Assembly: GCA_036898135.1 (NCBI GenBank)
Contig: CM072525.1
Coordinates: 51,592,799-51,656,798 of the forward strand
Direction of reading: 5' to 3'
DNA length: 64,000 nt
Source: Oncomelania hupensis
Taxonomy: Eukaryota > Mollusca > Gastropoda > Littorinimorpha > Pomatiopsidae
Made by a program: the position numbers and the translations under genes. The notes below the pieces were generated by a model. It was not told where the DNA came from. It did not search any database and was given only the letters and a program-made list of their open reading frames with translations. Shown here piece by piece: positions 22,709 through 33,079 of the stretch (the stretch's first letter is position 1; each line of letters begins with the position of its first letter).

Positions 22709-22956
22709 AGCGTTGTGGGCTAAGGCCTTGTCCACAGGCCAGAAACCAATGACGCCTGACAGGTGTGGGTTCGATGCAGCATCTGGCTGTTATGTTTCTC
22801 CGACTATTATTTACTTTCGACTCACACTCGGGGGTTTTAACCCGGTACTCCGTTTGCTCCCCCAGCAACATTTTAAAAACGCAACTAATATTAGGTAGGT
22901 TGGGTTTGGGCGCGCCACAGGCTGCGACTACGCCTTCCCCATGGGAGGTTCCCGAT
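22709..22956 (+). mobile_element. tRNA-Leu/Ser-like SINE
   Basis: Head with a 'GTGGGCTAAGGCC' A-box remnant and 'GTGTGGGTTCGATGC' B-box remnant. The body 'TTAGGTAGGTTGGGTTTGGG' plus 'CGCGCCACAGGCTGCGACTA' is shared with 25319-25496 and 33080-33166. The LINE at 22957 begins right after it. Confidence 0.75.
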
Positions 22957-23582
22957 CCTATCCTATCCTATCCTGTCCCATAACCCGAAGGTCGTAGGGG
23001 CACCACAGATGATCGTTTAACCAGCATACTCCATCTTTCTCTGTCCTCAGCAGCCCTCATGGCTTCGCTCAGTGTCAAACCAGTCCATTCTCGAATGTTG
23101 TCCTCCCACCTCTTTTTCGGTCTCCCCCTTCTTCTACCTCCTTGCACTGTGCCTTGCAGAATGGTCTTTGCAAGGCCTGATGATCTGGTGACGTGGCCAT
23201 ACCATCGGAGTTTCCGTTTCTTCACCACTGTGAGCAGGTCATCGTGTTGTCCAATGGCTTGTGTGATGGTCTGTCGGACTTCGTCGTTGGTGATGTGTTG
23301 GGTATAGGAAATGCACAGAAGTCTTCTGTAGCACCTCATCTCCATGCTTTGTATTCTTCGTTGGAGATCTGCTGTGAGGGTCCATGCTTCGCAAGCATAT
23401 AGGAAGATGGAGATGACCAGAGAGCGCAGCAGTCTTACTTTGGAATGTAGACTGATGGTTCTGTCTTTCCAAATGGGCTTCAACCTTGTCAGGGCAGCAG
23501 TTGTTTGTGCGATCCTGGAGAGGACTTCCTGTCGAGACCCATTGTCTGACACAATGGCTCCTAAATATTTGAAGCTGTGTCG
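22957..23582 (-). mobile_element. RTE-like LINE, 5'-truncated copy
   Basis: Reverse strand, with a GGATA-type tail at its left end. Its C-terminal 194 codons match the copy at 28030-29311 at the protein level almost completely, including ILQGTVQGGRRRGRPKKRW and EWTGL. It starts just 3' of the YLGAIVSDNGS block. CGAT at 22953-22956 and 23581-23584 may be a short target-site duplication. It interrupts the ankyrin pseudogene. The LINE frame itself is open to the end. Confidence 0.88.
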
Positions 23583-23584
23583 AT

Positions 23585-24110
23585 AGGGACAACAATTGTT
23601 TACATTTACACGACCTAGGCATACCCTGTCTGCTCATAACTATACATAGATCGGCCCAATAGCAGTGCGTGATTAGACACTCGGACTCTTGCAATTGTCC
23701 ATATACATAGGCCACACGCAATGCTGTGCTACCTATTCTGTTCCTGACCATTACGTCTGCTCCATAACAAAGCAGAGTGTTCGCCACGCGCGGCGCAATG
23801 GCCAATTGGAACTGCAGGTATCAGTGGGAGGTAATTAGCGGGTGTGAGTGTATTCACGTCTCCCTGCCATCCCATGTTCACCGTCTTCAGTTCCCCATTT
23901 TCGCATGTAGTGATTATTTGCCCAAACCATCTACCGCTTGGCACGTTGGCCATGTCAATCACTCGGCGCTCTTACACAGGACGGAACCAGTCACCTACGA
24001 ACTGTTGACCGTCAAAGCCCATCAATCGTTATTTTATGGTGATACCAACGTCGCCGTGAATGATGAGGACATGCACCCCGTACAATCGAGCAGACTGAAG
24101 CACAATCCAG
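23585..24110 (-). pseudogene. ankyrin-repeat protein pseudogene, 5' part
   Basis: Reading leftwards, about 23790-23650 gives ANTLLCYGADVMVRNRIGST and then ALRVAYVYGQL, an ankyrin repeat with a GAD turn and degraded TALH core. Frames around 23960-23730 and 24110-24000 show no clear repeat but may be further exon remnants. Continuity with 22130-22600 is inferred from strand, order and domain type. Confidence 0.45.
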
Positions 24111-24385
24111 ATGGCACTGATAAGAGCAGAAACAGGACAGGATTAGTCTATATTGCTTCTGCTATCTTCCTTCATACACAACTCGATCTAGTTTTCACCA
24201 GATAATCATTGATCGTTGAAAGAGACGAGACCCGCTCACCGTAATGGTGACACCTTCACACGATCTTCCTTCTGTCTGGACCTCAAACCATACCACCTGG
24301 CGTCACAAAACAAAACAGTAAACAAACAGCAAAAATAATGAAATAAATAAGCCAATCAATACAATTAATACATAAGTTAATCTGT

Positions 24386-24480
24386 AATAAATAAATAAAT
24401 TTAATATCTTGACTAATAGATAAATGTTTTATCACGGTAATTTTATCTATTATTCAAGATATTTATTTATTTATTTATTT
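24386..24480. repeat. imperfect palindrome (foldback)
   Basis: Left arm 24386-24424 ('ATAAATTTAATATCTTGACT', 'AATAGATAAA') and right arm 24441-24480 ('TTTATCTATTATTCAAGATA', 'TTTATTTATTTATT') are reverse complements with a 16-bp spacer. Confidence 0.75.
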
Positions 24481-24484
24481 ATTT

Positions 24485-25318
24485 ATATAGTATAGCGTAC
24501 AGCCAAGCCTGTATTATGCTCCGAGCACTCATTCACACGCTTTAGCACGCTATAAATACCAACAGCAATTGGAGGGGGAGAGGGGGGGGGGAGATATAAA
24601 TAACCAACGATATTGTACGCGTGAAAATGAAAATCGAGTTTCGCTCTTTTTTAAAATAAGGCATGCTAATAACACCGAGCGCCATTTCCACCAACAGATC
24701 TCTTTTGGAACAGGGTGGGATAGGGAGGACTAGGGGATGAATGGGGATTGTGGGATGAGAAAGGGAGGAGGGGGTGGCAGTGGATTTTAAAATACTCATT
24801 GTATTTTTGTTTTCATCCACTGATAACAATTAAGTTATTAGAGGAATACAGAACGCATTTCGTTTTAGTTTCGCTTCTTAACCTTTCGTTGCATGAAGGA
24901 TGCGCGCGCAGCCGTTCCAACTCAACCACTTTCGTATTCACAACTTTCCGGCACCTCTCATAAAAACTCGTGGGTATCGCCATTATAAATTAAAACGAGG
25001 TTATATGAAACCAAGTTCCGGTTTGGCTTGTTTTGCTTTTATCAAAGCTTGATGCGTGACTTTTAAATATGGCAAATTGCCGAAAACGACGATTGTTAGA
25101 GCCAGAAAACGAGTGGGATAAGTATAAAAACGGTGGAGGAAGTACATGCTCAGTGAAAGAATGCAAAAAACAATCGTAGAGGCCTGTATTTGTGGCGACT
25201 TCGGAGGTGCGTCGATCATCGACAGAAAGTGAAACAGGACCTGAAAACTCTTGTAGTTTTCCATAGCTTCGCCGTCGCAACCTTCACAAAACACGAAGTA
25301 ACTGACTATGTTAGGCTA
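24485..25318. other. intronic, nothing recognised
   Basis: No element ends or coding with family character. The 36-codon frame at 25069-25179 starts ATGGCAAATTGC but has no support. Confidence 0.35.
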
Positions 25319-25496
25319 GCGTTGTGGCCAAGTGGGCTAAGGCGGGACTAACTTGCCTTGTCCACAAGCCAGAAACCAATGGCGCCTGACAGGTGTGGGT
25401 TCGAGCCAGCATCTGGGCGTTATGTTTTTCCGAATATTTTTCAAAAATTCACAAATAATGTTAGGTAGGTAGGGTTTAGGCGCGCCACTGGCGATA
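25319..25496 (+). mobile_element. tRNA-Leu/Ser-like SINE, best copy
   Basis: 'TGGCCAAGTGGGCTAAGGC' is a clear class II tRNA A box and 'GTGTGGGTTCGAGCC' a B box, with a long variable-arm-like stretch between. It is followed by 'ATGTTAGGTAGGTAGGGTTT' and 'AGGCGCGCCACTGG'. Confidence 0.8.
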
Positions 25497-26265
25497 GAAA
25501 GGGATAATAAACTGCAGCAAAAAAAATAAAAATATGTGAGGGTACGATACAGGTGGCCAGTGACACATGTTATTATTCTTGAATATTTGGAAATAACTCA
25601 CTAAAACACGCGGAGAAAAGAAACCGGAAGTATTTTTCATAGAGGGGATTCCCGTTGGTGCATAGGATAGCAGAAAAGTGTGAATAACTTTAGCAGTATA
25701 GAAAGAGGGATCAGCGAACTTCGCGTCGCTGAAATAAGGGACGCAACCTTTTGTTTATTGATTCCCTTGGAGTAACTCTTTTGTAGTGAAACAAGAAAAA
25801 TCGTGTTTCCAAGGGACAGTACTCGTATGTCCTCTGCCAAACAGGATACAACATCAAGGCCTACAATGCTGATGCTGCAGGATATAAAATGCCAGTCGAT
25901 GTGGTTTTTCGTATCGCCATTTTTGATCTCTCAATTCCAAGGCCTTCGATACCTGCATTACTCAACAAATGTTCATAATCTCATAACAGCAGTTTGAATG
26001 GAATACGACGCGCGAATCAATAGTCCGAATATCAATCTAAGTATTTCTTAGAACAAGATGCTGTTAATTGACCAGTATAACATTAAAAAATAACGAGGAA
26101 ATGGAGTTGGTGTAATCTTGGATTTTCACGAAAGTGGATTCGGCTCTTGGAACGAAAGTCGTATCGCGCAAAGGAGAAAGTCCCGTGACCTTCAAAAATG
26201 TGTGACGTAGTACAACCGAAACTCCCAGCGAAAGTGATTTCGTTGCAGCAGCTATGTATCTCTAT
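25497..26265. other. intronic, nothing recognised
   Basis: No supported features. Short frames have no domain. Confidence 0.35.
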
Positions 26266-26267
26266 TA

Positions 26268-27011
26268 GGGGTCTTTCGGAACGGGTAAAAGTGAAAGTGA
26301 TTGTGTGTTCGTTTCGTCCAACAAGAGGCACGCCGGGAGATTCTTACGCCGCGTTACGAAACGAAACGAACGTGTTTCTGTGCGCTTTCGATTCCAGCAC
26401 CTAGTTTCGTTGTGATTTTGCGCGAGTGACTTCCCCTTCCACTTTCTTCTTCGAGGCAGAGCACTATTATGCCTACGTAAGGCTTCTTCTAACAAATCAT
26501 GATTTGACACGAATGTAACGATTAGGTTGAACTTTAAAGATGGATTAGTGCTCTAACATTGAAGATATTTTACATTCTAGCTTCGAGTTTCATTTTTGTC
26601 ACATAAAACAGTTTTTGGACTGCTGATTGGTGATAAAGAATAGATAGATTCTAGACAGCCATGACGGCATGAGGGTTTGGGCACTCTTTTCAGTAGCTCG
26701 TTTGAAAATACGTTTTAAGTCGGAGACCGAGTTTAGATCCCCATTATTCCTTCTAAAATGGTTGAGTAATGTACCATATACAAATTCAACTCATTTTTGG
26801 ACATTTTACAAACGATTTAATAACCAAAATGTACTCACTAACATTAGTTCGTGGAAATCAGGTTTTCCACGAAGTTTTATTCCTTGTGGTAGGCAGACTT
26901 CGTGACCTTTCACCACGGGAAGTTAAAGCGTCACATAAATTGCTGACGTCACAACAATAAGTAGTCCCGATTCACATTCACTTTCACTTTCACCCGCTTT
27001 CGAAAGATCCC
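26268..27011 (+). mobile_element. MITE (Tc1/mariner-type), copy 1
   Basis: 744 bp with imperfect ~33-bp terminal inverted repeats: 5' 'GGGGTCTTTCGGAACGGGTA', 3' complement 'GGGATCTTTCGAAAGCGGGT', both continuing into AAAGTGAAAGTGA. Flanked by TA on both sides (26266-26267, 27012-27013), as expected of Tc1/mariner-type insertion. No transposase. Small frames inside are shared with copy 2 but have no domain, so the element is non-autonomous. Confidence 0.82.
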
Positions 27012-27214
27012 TAATATCTCATTTTCGTTTTCCAAGAGTGCGCCTAAAGAAAAAAAAAAAAAGACTTACTGCGAACTTTATCAGTAAATAACGGTAGTCA
27101 ATAAGTAAAGTGAATATGGGAATTATTTTATATTTAACTTATTTGCAAAACGGCACTGTAGAAGTACAACTGGAACCATTAGATCAATTAAAAAAAAATC
27201 AGCCAGCAGTTGCA

Positions 27215-27790
27215 GTGCACCCCAGTTGGGGTGCCGGGGGTTTCAGTATAAATAGTATCACCACTTTCTGGAAATTTAGTGCTTTAAATTCCCACTGTCG
27301 CTGTCTTTCTCATTTGCTCTTTCTCAGTCCTGCTCTGTTCTATCAACCTGCTATACTATCTTCTTCTTCGCTAGACCAGTCACCTACCCTTTTTCTTGAA
27401 AACTCTTCCGGGACAAGACTCCTTGTTTGTGTATGAGGTCTGTTGGATCAGCTTGGGAATATTGGACGCTTTCTGCCAGGTGGTCACTAGGGCTTCCTAT
27501 GATGTTATTATTTAGCAATGTAGGCATTTTATATGTATGTTTTGTTGATAATTTATAATGATGTTTATATTCTATTTTGTTTTTGTAAACGGGGGTTCGA
27601 TAAATTAGAGTGCAGCCTCAGCGTCCCCTGCGTGGGATGTCTTTATTGTAAAGTGACTGGCTGGTTTAGGGCATTCAGTTTTCCCACTAGGGTTGTTTCA
27701 GCAGATCTTTATGCGGATTGGGGGTTGTCCGGTCCTGATTTGGCTCGGAAGAGTCCGCTGGATCTAAAGCAACAATTATGTAATGTAATG
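27215..27790 (+). mobile_element. unclassified ~570-bp repeat, reference copy
   Basis: Starts 'CCCCAGTTGGGGTGCCGGGG', a small hairpin, then GTATAAATAG. The body includes 'CCACTTTCTGGAAATTTAGT', 'GCTTTCTGCCAGGTGGTCAC' and 'AAAGTGACTGGCTGG'. The 3' end is 'AGTCCGCTGGATCTAAAGC' and a TAATG repeat. No A or B box, no LTR-like mirrored ends and no coding. The 3' short tandem tail suggests retroposition. At least seven copies or fragments occur in this window on both strands. Confidence 0.8.
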
Positions 27791-27861
27791 TAATATAAGT
27801 TGCAGTGCAGAACCTTAGTAACTTTTAACTTTGAAGACCTATTTTTGCTAACATTAGTTAT

Positions 27862-27882
27862 CATCATCATCGTCGTCGGGGG

Positions 27883-27948
<66 letters not shown>
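27862..27948. repeat. CAT microsatellite
   Basis: Imperfect start, then about 22 uninterrupted CAT units. Confidence 0.92.
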
Positions 27949-27949
<1 letters not shown>

Positions 27950-28029
27950 TTTATTGTCGCGTCGTCGTCATAGCATCGTCAGTATCACCATCAAGGTAAT
28001 GACCGTCTTTGTAATTTATAGTAACTTGT

Positions 28030-29311
28030 CTATCCTATCCTATCCTGTCCCATAACCCGAAGGTCGTAGGGGCACCACAGATGATCGCTTAACCAGCATA
28101 CTCCATCTTTCTCTGTCCTCAGCAGCCCTCATGGCTTCGCTCAGTGTCAAACCAGTCCATTCTCGAATGTTGTCCTCCCACCTCTTTTTCGGTCTCCCCC
28201 TTCTTCTACCTCCTTGCACTGTGCCTTGCAGAATGGTCTTTGCAAGGCCTGATGATCTGGTGACGTGGCCATACCATCGGAGTTTCCGTTTCTTTACCAC
28301 TGTGAGCAGGTCATCGTGTTGTCCAATGGCTTGTGTGATGGTCTGTCGGACTTCGTCGTTGGTGATGTGTTGGGTATAGGAAATGCACAGAAGTCTTCTG
28401 TAGCACCTCATCTCCATGCTTTGTATTCTTCGTTGGAGATCTGCTGTGAGGGTCCATGCTTCGCAAGCATATAGGAAGATGGAGATGACCAGAGAGCGCA
28501 GCAGTCTTACTTTGGAATGTAGACTGATGGTTCTGTCTTTCCAAATGGGCTTCAACCTTGTCAGGGCAGCAGTTGTTTGTGCGATCCTGGAGAGGACTTC
28601 CTGTCGAGACCCATTGTCTGACACAATGGCTCCTAAATATTTGAAGCTGTGCACTGTGTTGAGGGATTGGCCTTGTACTTTGATGTCCGTGTTGATGCCA
28701 TTGGTGTTGTTGGTCATCATTTTGGTCTTCTCTGCACTTATTTCCATTCCATAAGCTCTGGAGGTGGTGTCAAGCCTCTGTACAAGCTGTTCAAGTTCTT
28801 GTTCCTCTCCAGCCAATCCATCAATATCATCCGCAAAACGAAGATTGGAGATTGCTCTGCCCCCTATGCTGACTGTGCCTTCGTGATCTGCAAGAGCATC
28901 TGACATGATGCGCTCTAGGAAGATGTTGAAGAGTGTTGGAGAGAGTAGGCATCCTTGACGCACACCGATTGTTGTTCTGAACCAGTTCCCGATGACGCTG
29001 TTATGGAGGACTGCACTGGTAGCCTTGTCATACAGGCTTTTGATGACTTCTATAATTTTAGGGCTGATGTTGTACACTTTCATGGTTGCCCATAGAGCTG
29101 CATGCCAGACTCGGTCAAATGCCTTCTTGAAGTCTATGAACACATGATATAGATGTTGTTGGTGCTGTAGGTATTTCTCACAGATTATTCTGAGGTTGAA
29201 AATCTGTTCAGTGGTACTTCGCCCTGCCATGAATCCTGCTTGTTCTTCAGCTATGATTTGTTCAGCTTGTGGTTTCAACCTGTTGAGTATTATTTTCAGA
29301 AGGACCTTGCT
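28030..29311 (-). mobile_element. RTE-like LINE, 5'-truncated, recent insertion
   Basis: Flanked by the 9-bp duplication GTAACTTGT (28021-28029 and 29312-29320). The left end, its 3' end, is a GGATA tail. It holds the C-terminal part of one LINE reverse transcriptase, open to its stop. The loss of the 5' end with an intact 3' end and exact target-site duplication is the signature of target-primed reverse transcription. The closely similar copy at 22957-23582 shows recent activity of the family. Confidence 0.93.
28040..29278 (-). CDS. LINE reverse transcriptase, N-terminally truncated (412 codons)
   Basis: Non-LTR reverse transcriptase that would copy the LINE RNA at the nicked target. Visible blocks in order: EEQAGFMAGRSTTEQIF (about residues 11-27), DFKKAFDRVWH (about 49-59, catalytic Asp), VRQGCLLSPTLFNIFLE (about 106-122), LRFADDIDGLAG (about 146-157, catalytic FADD), SFKYLGAIVSDNGSR (about 209-223), FLYACEAWTL, and the C-terminal ILQGTVQGGRRRGRPKKRW. 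These fit RTE-group LINEs common in marine invertebrates. The endonuclease and first RT blocks are missing because the insertion is 5' truncated, so the ATG at 29278 is internal and the copy cannot be autonomous. No host function is expected. Confidence 0.85.
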   Translation of the reverse strand: MKPQAEQIIAEEQAGFMAGRSTTEQIFNLRIICEKYLQHQQHLYHVFIDFKKAFDRVWHAALWATMKVYNISPKIIEVIKSLYDKATSAVLHNSVIGNWFRTTIGVRQGCLLSPTLFNIFLERIMSDALADHEGTVSIGGRAISNLRFADDIDGLAGEEQELEQLVQRLDTTSRAYGMEISAEKTKMMTNNTNGINTDIKVQGQSLNTVHSFKYLGAIVSDNGSRQEVLSRIAQTTAALTRLKPIWKDRTISLHSKVRLLRSLVISIFLYACEAWTLTADLQRRIQSMEMRCYRRLLCISYTQHITNDEVRQTITQAIGQHDDLLTVVKKRKLRWYGHVTRSSGLAKTILQGTVQGGRRRGRPKKRWEDNIREWTGLTLSEAMRAAEDRERWSMLVKRSSVVPLRPSGYGTG

Positions 29312-29367
29312 GTAACTTGTACTGGTATTATATTGAATAGATATTATCTTGACTCCTTCTGTGATTT

Positions 29368-30055
29368 ACCTTGGTATATTTCAACAGCATAGCACTGCCT
29401 TATTCAACCCACTGAAGTTGGCTGAAGAGTTTGTTAGTCATTGTTTGTAGGGTCCAAAGAGCCAAATCAGGACCACAGCTTTGTTGAAAGAGGGCTCACC
29501 CTTGATTCGTATACAAGATCTGCTGACACAACCCTAATGGTAACACTGAAGGTACTCCACCAGCCCGTCACTTTACAATAAATACATCCCTTGCAGGGGA
29601 GGCTGTACTCTAATTTATTGAAACCCCGTTTACAAAAATAAAATAAAATATAAACATCATTATAAAATATTAACAAAACACATAAGCCTAACTATAAAAT
29701 GCCTAAATTGCTAATAATAATACCATAGAACGCCCTACTGACCATTTGGCAGAAAGCGTCCAATATCCCTAACCGACACCATACATAAATGAGAAGTTTT
29801 GGGAGAGTTTTCAAGAAAAAAGGTAGGTGACTGGTATAACGAAGAAGATAGAGTAGATTGATAGAATAGATAAGGAACGAGAAAGAACAAATGAGATTGA
29901 CAGAAACAGTGGCAATTTAAAGCACTAAATTTCCACAAAGTGGGGATGCTATTTATACAGATAACACCCAACGGGGGAGTTGACTGAAGAAGGCAGTGTT
30001 ATGCTGTCAAAATATATCAAGATAAATCATAGAATCTGAGCCAAGCCTTAAATAT
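29368..30055. repeat. inverted-repeat arms around a repeat copy
   Basis: Left arm 29368-29420 ('TGATTTACCTTGGTATATTT', 'CAACAGCATAGCACTGCC') is the diverged reverse complement of the right arm 29988-30055 ('GGCAGTGTTATGCTGTC', 'AAAATATATCAAGATAAATC'). The loop is almost exactly one copy of the ~570-bp repeat. Confidence 0.65.
29436..29987 (-). mobile_element. unclassified ~570-bp repeat, minus-strand copy
   Basis: Full-length by comparison with 27215-27790. On the - strand it runs from a 'CCCCCGTTGGGTG' start with GTATAAATAG to 'GCTCTTTGGACCCTAC' and AACAATGACTAAC. Confidence 0.8.
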
Positions 30056-30997
30056 AATATATAAATATAATATATAAATATATACTCAATATCACAACTT
30101 CAGATTCTGGGAGCATATACTCTACTGTACTGGTATTATATGGATTGCTATTCTTGTTAGCTTTAGTATGTGTGTTTTGCATGGCCGGATATAACTTGTC
30201 CAATTTATTTTTTTGGGACGACTACAATTTCTTATGCTTGTATCCTAATAGCATTAGAATAAACACGATCGGGTGACTTAAGATTGATAAACTTTGGCGT
30301 ACTGGGAGGTTCGTTCTAGTTTTTGTTTTGCATCTGGTGCATCTGGCCTAGAAAAAACGACCGATAGTTTTCGGGAACACCTTTACCAGTTTTTCTTGGT
30401 GTGAGTGGGTGGACACACTTACACAGTGTTATCTGGACAAATCAGTGAACATCTACATAACTTGTATTGACATGCCTACTTGTTTTGACGTCAGAACAAT
30501 GATCCGTTAGGGTTAGGGCTGGGTTAGGGTTAGGGTTCGAACCCTGCAAAGTACTTAAAAATGGGGACGAAAAATGACCCATTGTCAGCACTACGTATGT
30601 GGCGTTTCGGAAAAGTCATGATAATACTGTTTACCCCCGGCTGTGTGTGTGTGTATGTGTGTGTGCTTTGTGTATGTGGTATGTGTGCATGTGGGTGTGC
30701 ATATGCTTTTGCTCTGTTGTTCGCTTTTATAGACGTGTGTATGGATGCTTGTGATTACAGTAAAATTATGTATGTGTGTGTGTAACAAACTAGGAGAGGG
30801 GGTTAGCAATACATTTGTGGAAATAGTTTTAGTAAAAAGACAAGGAAATTATGATTGCCATCGCTGAAGAAATACGCATCGCGTGGAATTTAATTTCAAG
30901 AGATGATCGATACGGGGACGAAATGACCAAAAAAAAAAGATAAACCAGCTGAAGAAAATAAAAGTGAGTACAAACAGAGGGATCGCAATGCATGAAG

Positions 30998-31000
<3 letters not shown>
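30056..31000. other. unannotated, with GT-rich and telomere-like pieces
   Basis: 30640-30785 is GT-rich. 30507-30537 holds telomere-like repeats, listed separately. No gene recognised. Confidence 0.4.
30507..30537 (+). repeat. short interstitial TTAGGG repeat
   Basis: Five TTAGGG-type units, one broken by a GCTGG insertion: TTAGGGTTAGGG then GGTTAGGGTTAGGG. TTAGGG is the common animal telomere repeat. This is too short to be a telomere. Confidence 0.8.

Positions 31001-31060
<60 letters not shown>
31001..31060. repeat. GA microsatellite
   Basis: About 29 GA units, followed by AAGAAG-rich sequence. Confidence 0.92.
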
Positions 31061-31063
<3 letters not shown>

Positions 31064-31769
31064 AGACGAGGAAAAGAAGAAGAAGTAATAGAAGTAGTAC
31101 TTAATAAGAATCGTAGAAGATTGTAAGAAGGAGTGGCTATTTAATTGAAAGAAAGGGCTCCCATCATCCTTGTAACAGCTCCGAAGTCATTTGCCATTTA
31201 ATTTTTTTATATAATTTTTTAATATTCTATTAACGAAATAATGCCATAATATAAAAACACCCACATTGCAGACAATAGGGATCTTTCGAAAGCGGGTGAA
31301 AGTGAAAGTGAATGTGAATCGGGACTACTTATTGTTGTGACGTCAGCAATTTATGTGACGCTTTAACTTCCCGTGGTGAAAGGTCACGAAGTCTGCCTAC
31401 CACAAGGAATAAAACTTCGTGGAAAACCTGATTTCCACGAACTAATGTTAGTGAGTACATTTTGGTTATTAAATCGTTTGTAAAATGTCCAAAAATGATT
31501 TGAATTTGTATATGGTACATTACTCAACCATTTTAGAAGGAATAATGGGGATCTAAACTCGGTCTCAGACTTAAAACGTATTTTCAAACGAGCTACTGAA
31601 AAGCCGTCATGGCTGTATAGAATCTATCTATTCTGTATCACCAATCAGCAGTCCAAAAACTGTTTTATGTGACAAAAATGAAACTCGAAGCTAGAATGTA
31701 AAATATCTTCAATGTTAGAGCACTAATCTATCTTTAAAGTTCAACCTAATCGTTACATTCGTGTCAAAT

Positions 31770-32148
31770 GGGGTGGCCTCTTGGCGCAGTGGATAAGTCG
31801 CCGGTTTCCTATGCCGAAGGTCGCGGGTTCGATTCCCGCAAGGGGCGAACGTATGTGACTTAGGTACGAGACTATTGAGGTCACCGAGGGTTTTCTCCGG
31901 GCACTCCGGTTTCCTCCCTCCCTTCAATAATGGTACAGGACGCAGTCAATATAAAAAATTTCAAAAATATAAATTCGATTTTCTTTCCGTCTTCTAATAG
32001 CGATCTCCCTGCCTTTACACCACCTGTTTGAGTGATGGATGTGTGTTTGGTATGTGTGAGGGTGGATGAGACAGGTGAGCGTGTATGTTGGTATAGGTAG
32101 CCGCGCTTTGAGCCTGAATGATTTGGGGTAAGGCGCGTATAGCATCCT

Positions 32149-32234
<86 letters not shown>
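31770..32234 (+). mobile_element. tRNA-Arg-like SINE with ATT tail, inside the MITE
   Basis: The head 'CTTGGCGCAGTGGATAAGTC' (A box), a TTCCTA anticodon loop that would place CCT (Arg), and 'GGTCGCGGGTTCGATTCCC' (B box) form the tRNA-like part. The central 'GGTTTTCTCCGGGCACTCCG' resembles a conserved SINE central domain seen in several marine invertebrate SINEs (from memory, unchecked). The 3' end 'AAGGCGCGTATAGCATCC' passes into an ATT array (32151-32234). AAAT occurs on both sides (31766-31769, 32235-32238), and MITE copy 1 shows the empty site. Confidence 0.85.
32151..32234. repeat. ATT microsatellite as SINE tail
   Basis: About 28 pure ATT units starting right at the SINE 3' end. Confidence 0.92.
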
Positions 32235-32236
<2 letters not shown>

Positions 32237-32664
32237 ATCATGATTTGTTAGAAGAAGCCTTACGTAGGCATAATAGTGCTCTGCCTCTGGGCCTGCCCTG
32301 TGTGTGCTCAATAAAATCACAACGAAACTAGGTGCTGGAATCGAAAGCGCACAGAAACACGTTCGTTTCGTTTCGTAACGCGGCGTAAGAATCTCCCGGC
32401 GTGCCTCTCGTTGGACGAAACGAACACACAATCACTTTCACTTTTACCCGTTCCGAAAGACCCCTAATATAAATACCTTCTTTCCGTCGGAAATATGTAA
32501 CTAACGATATCGATGGGAGAATATCTGGATATTGTCAAAGAAAGAAAGAAAGAAAGAAAGTAAGAAACAGATGTTTTAAAGAAAGGATGAAACCTTGACG
32601 ATAAAATGGCACAAAAACTATGGTGGATGAAGAAATAACATTAAAAACAGAAAAAAAACCGCAA

Positions 32665-32940
32665 TTAGATAGACACAAAAATATCAGTCGTAAGATAGAC
32701 AGGAAAATACCAGCAGTAAGATAGACACAAAAATACCAGCAGTAAGGTAGACATGAAAATAACAGCATTAAGATAGACAAGAAAATACCAGCAGTAAGGT
32801 AGACAGGTAAATAACAGCAGTAAGATAGACAAGAAAATACCAGCAGTAAGGTAGACAGGTAAATAACAGCAGTAAGATAGACAAGAAAATACCAGCAATA
32901 AGATCGACACGAAAATATCAGCAGTAATATAGACACCAAT
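32665..32940. repeat. 26-bp minisatellite (about 10 copies)
   Basis: Unit 'TAAGATAGACAAGAAAATAC' + CAGCAG with single-base variants (GGTAGAC, AACAGC). Long minus-strand frames of a repeated Tyr/Cys/Leu peptide are by-products. Confidence 0.88.
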
Positions 32941-33079
32941 TTCGGAGAAAGATCTTAGTGCAGCATAAAATTGCATGCATGGGAGAAACGATGCCTAGGG
33001 AAGAAGAAGGAGGAAGAGGAGGAGAACAAGAAGAAGAATATAATTTTTGAATGTTAATACTTTATTGTCCATTTTTTTT

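Larger units (their letters stand above)
31278..32464 (-). mobile_element. MITE (Tc1/mariner-type), copy 2, with a SINE inside
   Basis: Same family as 26268-27011 but in inverted orientation. Ends 'GGGATCTTTCGAAAGCGGGT' and 'AACGGGTAAAAGTGAAAGTG' complement. TA lies on both sides (31276-31277, 32465-32466). It is 443 bp longer than copy 1, mainly because of the SINE at 31770-32234. Confidence 0.82.

Noticed and set aside
25069..25179. 36-codon frame starting MANCRKRR, considered as a zinc-finger/THAP-like start
   Set aside because: Too short, lacks the spacing of any known zinc finger, and no splice donor or neighbour supports it.
27110..27436. 108-codon frame as a gene
   Set aside because: Most of it overlaps the ~570-bp interspersed repeat and is found in other copies.
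30507..30537. telomere end
   Set aside because: Only about five units, flanked on both sides by ordinary sequence.
31770..31850. tRNA-Arg(CCT) gene
   Set aside because: The head continues into a SINE body with an ATT tail and a target duplication.
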